Shown: positions 31,930 to 34,628 of the stretch, piece by piece
Position numbering within the stretch: the first letter of the stretch is position 1
Layout: each line of letters starts with the position of its first letter
Origin: Lishizhenia sp965656535
GTDB taxonomy: Bacteria; Bacteroidota; Bacteroidia; Flavobacteriales_D; Crocinitomicaceae
Direction: 5' to 3'
NCBI GenBank assembly: GCA_965656535.1
Contig: CBFHKX010000011.1
Coordinates: forward strand, 1-34,628
DNA: 34,628 bases
Notes under the pieces: model-generated
Seen by the model: the letters and a program-made list of their open reading frames with translations, nothing else
What the model was told of the DNA's origin: nothing
The model's database searches: none
Position numbers and translations under genes: made by a program

Positions 31930-32883
31930 ATGGCAACATATTTAGATTTCGAAGAACCCATACAGGCACTTGAAGAGCAAATTGCGAAAGCAAAAGCACT
32001 TGAAGTTGAGTCTGAAGTGGACATGACTGATAAAATAAAAGAGTTAGATACGAAGCTAACCAAAAAAACGAAAGAGATTTTTTCAAATCTTACGCCTTGG
32101 CAGCGCGTTCAACTTTCTCGTCATCCAGAAAGACCCTACACCCTAGCATATATAGATGCGATGACGGATGGTACTTTTCAGGAACTACATGGCGATAGAA
32201 ATGTAAAAGACGACAAAGCAATGGTGGGTGGTTTTGGTCAACTAGACGGACAAACCGTAATGTTTATTGGTCAGCAAAAAGGTGCAAACACCAAAATGCG
32301 CCAGTACAGAAACTTTGGTATGGCCAACCCAGAGGGCTACAGAAAAGCCTTGCGTTTAATGCGTTTAGCAGAAAAATTCAACAAACCAATTGTTACCTTG
32401 ATTGACACTCCTGGAGCTTTCCCTGGTTTAGAAGCAGAGGAAAGAGGACAAGGAGAAGCTATTGCACGCAACATCTATGAAATGATGAAACTTAAAGTGC
32501 CTGTAATTTGTGTAATTATTGGCGAAGGAGCATCTGGCGGAGCATTAGGAATTGGTGTTGGAGACAAAGTATTGATGTTAGAAAACACATGGTACTCTGT
32601 AATCTCTCCAGAATCTTGTTCTTCTATTTTATGGAGATCTTGGGATTATAAAGAACAAGCTGCAGAAGCGTTAAACTTAACCTCTGCAGACATGAAAAAA
32701 TTAAAATTAGTAGACGCGGTTATCAAAGAACCAGCATCTGGAGCACACAGAGAACCAGAGAAAATGTTTAGTATTTTAAAGAAAGAATTAAAAAAACACA
32801 TTACTGCACTTTCTAAAGTAGAAGCAACAGAGCGTTGCAACACACGTGTAGAAAAGTTTTGTGATATGGGCGTAGTGAAATAA
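31930..32883 (+). CDS. accA: Acetyl-CoA carboxylase carboxyltransferase subunit alpha
   Basis: A 317-residue enzyme subunit, the usual AccA length when started at ATG 31930 (MATYLDFEEPIQALEEQIAK); the frame is open 75 bases further up but lacks family similarity. With AccD it transfers carboxyl from biotin carboxyl carrier to acetyl-CoA in fatty-acid synthesis. HPERPYTLAYID, FQELHGDR, TLIDTPGAFPGLEAEERGQ, and IIGEGASGGALGIGVGD with the oxyanion glycines match the family. WYSVISPESCSSILW follows. accD is not in the window. A strong terminator follows at 32939. Confidence 0.95.
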   Translation: MATYLDFEEPIQALEEQIAKAKALEVESEVDMTDKIKELDTKLTKKTKEIFSNLTPWQRVQLSRHPERPYTLAYIDAMTDGTFQELHGDRNVKDDKAMVGGFGQLDGQTVMFIGQQKGANTKMRQYRNFGMANPEGYRKALRLMRLAEKFNKPIVTLIDTPGAFPGLEAEERGQGEAIARNIYEMMKLKVPVICVIIGEGASGGALGIGVGDKVLMLENTWYSVISPESCSSILWRSWDYKEQAAEALNLTSADMKKLKLVDAVIKEPASGAHREPEKMFSILKKELKKHITALSKVEATERCNTRVEKFCDMGVVK

Positions 32884-32938
32884 CTATACTTTTTAAAAAA
32901 TTCGGCTCCTTTTGGCTTCCACTTAAGGGTGTTGAGTA

Positions 32939-32974
32939 GAAATCCCAGTTATTTATTTAGCTGGGATTTTTTTT
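32939..32974 (+). terminator. Rho-independent terminator of accA
   Basis: AAATCCCAG (32939-32947 region) and CTGGGATTT form a nine-pair stem around a 12-base loop, followed by a T run reaching 32974. Confidence 0.85.
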
Positions 32975-33051
32975 CTTAAAGTTTTCGCAAATAAAAAAGT
33001 AAATGTCAAGGCTGTTCTTTCTTATATACTTATGTTACGATTAACTAAGTT

Positions 33052-34434
33052 TTACGGCTTCAGTATTTTATGCTCATACGTATGCTGATTCGCTAAAAAG
33101 ACTTTTAAAACATATGTGCCAGATGCTAGAGAAGATAAATCTATTTTAACATTTTTACTGTTGAACAATTCGCTTTGATAAATTTGTTTACCGTATATAT
33201 CAAATACCACTAATTTCTTTATTAAAACTGCCGAACTGACCGCCAATATTTCTTTAAAAGGATTGGGATAAACAGATATCTCTTTTTGCTTAGGTACTTC
33301 TTCTGTATTTAAGAATATTGATTCAACTTGGGTTTGTTGTACCCAATTACCTCCTTGATTTGTAGTTTTCAGCACCAACCACCGTGGATCATCAAATAAA
33401 TTTCTTACGGCTAAATACCCTACACTATCCGAAGGGAAATCAATTAAAAAAGACAAATAACTATTATTTAAAGCTGGTGTGTCATAAGCAAACCTTTGGT
33501 AAGTCAAACCTTTATCAACACTTTTTAAAAGCGTACCGTCTCCTGTTAAAAACACTACTGTATCGTGCACGTCAATATCTCTTAACACTCCTTCATTTGG
33601 TAAATGAACTAAATTATTAACATTTGTTGCCTCATTAAAAATACGCATAGCTAAAAAATTACCGTTTGGATAACCATAATTCCAGCCTTCTTGACCTGTA
33701 TAAGATATTGCCGTAATTTTGCTATTGCCTTCTACTATTCTAGAACTACCACCGCATTGGCAATTGTCGTCAAACACTTGTATGTCTGCACCTACTATAG
33801 TATTGGGGTTAATCTTGTACTTTCTTACACTGTTAAAAAACCACCACGCTTGCCCATCAGAGGTAATATTATAATTATGATGGTATTCTTCATCTAGGTA
33901 AATATAATTCCAATTATCGCCTCCGTCTTCTGTATACCTCAAATCTCGCCAAGAGCCTAAAACACCCCTTTGATTATCTAAAAACGAAAATTTAGTTGCG
34001 CCATTGGGTACATTGCTTAGATAAGTAGTATCCCATGTTATACCATTATCTATACTTCTGTGTACATAATAATCATACACAACTGGAGAAAAAGCTGGAT
34101 CATAAGACTGGCGCTGCGTAAGCAAGAAAAGTGTATCTCCATTATATTCACAATCTATATACTCAAAATTTTCAAAAACAACCGTATCAAAACTTAGGCC
34201 TCCATTTAGTGTGTTTACGATATGTAGTTTTCTTTCTAGTTGAAACCCATTAGATCCATTATAGAATATGACTCCCTCATTTTCGCTTTTAAATTCTAAA
34301 TCATGGAAAGATACATCGTCATAATCAGTAGTTGTTATTTTAAATATAGTATCATTAAACTGAGCAACACCAATGAACGGCAGTAAAATAAAAATTAGTG
34401 CTATTCTTTTTTTTTTCACAATACGTATGTTCAT
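33052..34434 (-). CDS. T9SS-exported repeat protein (BNR/YCF48-like)
   Basis: A 460-residue exported protein when started at the ATG at 34434 (another ATG at 34443 adds three residues). The signal is NIRIVKKKRIALIFILLPFIGVAQ. Repeated segments of the form S-x-D-N-G-x-T-W or E-D-G-G-x-N-W occur (SIDNGITWD, TEDGGDNWN, TTNQGGNWVQ), typical of BNR/sialidase-type or YCF48-type beta-propellers. The C-terminus is a T9SS type A sorting domain beginning ISVYPNPFKE and ending SLASGTYVLKVF...HKILKP. No sialidase active-site set is visible, so I call it a binding or structural surface protein. Regulation is not evident. Confidence 0.8.
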   Translation of the reverse strand: MNIRIVKKKRIALIFILLPFIGVAQFNDTIFKITTTDYDDVSFHDLEFKSENEGVIFYNGSNGFQLERKLHIVNTLNGGLSFDTVVFENFEYIDCEYNGDTLFLLTQRQSYDPAFSPVVYDYYVHRSIDNGITWDTTYLSNVPNGATKFSFLDNQRGVLGSWRDLRYTEDGGDNWNYIYLDEEYHHNYNITSDGQAWWFFNSVRKYKINPNTIVGADIQVFDDNCQCGGSSRIVEGNSKITAISYTGQEGWNYGYPNGNFLAMRIFNEATNVNNLVHLPNEGVLRDIDVHDTVVFLTGDGTLLKSVDKGLTYQRFAYDTPALNNSYLSFLIDFPSDSVGYLAVRNLFDDPRWLVLKTTNQGGNWVQQTQVESIFLNTEEVPKQKEISVYPNPFKEILAVSSAVLIKKLVVFDIYGKQIYQSELFNSKNVKIDLSSLASGTYVLKVFLANQHTYEHKILKP

Positions 34435-34517
34435 AGTTAACATAACAATTTATTAAATAAACAGTTTTAGCTGACAGAAAGCAATATACTCAAAAACTAT
34501 AAACTAATCGATATGAA

Positions 34518-34610
34518 AAGCGAATTTTTTCGCTTGAGAAAACAATTTTCTCAATTACCCGTGTAGAAATGTAATTCCGTAAAAAATTCTCGAAACCTTG
34601 GAGAGAATTT
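34518..34610. other. Cluster of three perfect hairpins at window end
   Basis: AAGCGAA-TTTT-TTCGCTT (34518-34535), GAGAAAA-CAA-TTTTCTC (34536-34552) and AAATTCTC...GAGAATTT (34584-34610) follow each other with almost no space between the first two. They lie upstream of the minus-strand gene at 34434 and may belong to its leader, or to an unseen gene beyond the window. Confidence 0.55.
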
Positions 34611-34628
34611 AGGAATTGGATTTCGGTT

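Noticed and set aside
1..34628. CRISPR array, tRNA, rRNA, transposase or integrase
   Set aside because: No regularly spaced repeats, no TPsiC-like GTTCGAATCC arms, and none of the ORFs carries recombinase motifs.

Overview
The window looks like AT-rich chromosomal DNA of a Bacteroidota member, most likely order Flavobacteriales. The reasons are: several secreted proteins ending in a type IX secretion (T9SS) sorting domain (YPNP start, GxYxxxF-type end); Bacteroidota-style promoters of the TAnnTTTG type with few Shine-Dalgarno sites; and families typical of that phylum (DUF5777 barrel, choice-of-anchor V protein, YwqK/MORN-like repeat protein). I cannot name a genus. No tRNA, rRNA, CRISPR array, integrase or transposase was seen.

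Layout. (1) 1-4268 is an accessory-looking, gene-poor stretch with long AT-rich gaps, repeats and palindromes. It carries a DUF6119/TIGR04141-like protein bracketed by short inverted repeats, a RidA-family protein, a degraded or tiny membrane ORF and a DUF2306-like membrane protein. A 79-bp repeat at 33-111 recurs in the same orientation at 6183-6261. (2) 4269-8978 holds an unusually long Cys/Met-metabolism-type PLP enzyme, a CDP-alcohol phosphatidyltransferase and NADP-type glutamate dehydrogenase (gdhA). (3) 9058-14154 holds small hypotheticals, a truncated haemoglobin paired with PabB (folate branch), an acyltransferase and ferrochelatase (hemH). (4) 14257-18075, minus strand, holds a Zn-ribbon-like protein and, upstream of it, a tightly coupled four-gene unit: dihaem cytochrome c, DUF5777 beta-barrel, a lipoprotein with a CX4CH motif, and a CxxCH protein with a T9SS tail. 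(5) 18271-19905 holds YbaB, 5-formyl-THF cyclo-ligase, a likely TTG-started 50-residue membrane peptide and a hypothetical protein. (6) 27400-19871, minus strand, is a six-gene unit in which five successive genes are joined by 4-11-base overlaps or near contact: FAD/NAD oxidoreductase, NapH/NosR-like polyferredoxin membrane protein, YwqK-like repeat protein, two GT2 glycosyltransferases and a GT-C membrane glycosyltransferase. (7) 27556-34434 holds a secreted SGNH hydrolase, an FG-GAP repeat protein, ispE and accA (divergent pair) and another T9SS cargo protein.

The two best candidates for undescribed systems are the cytochrome/beta-barrel/secreted-haem unit (4), which has the parts expected of an electron conduit across the outer membrane, and the redox-plus-glycosyltransferase operon (6), which joins an electron-transfer pair to a lipid-linked sugar assembly module. 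Both functional readings are inference from gene content and order.
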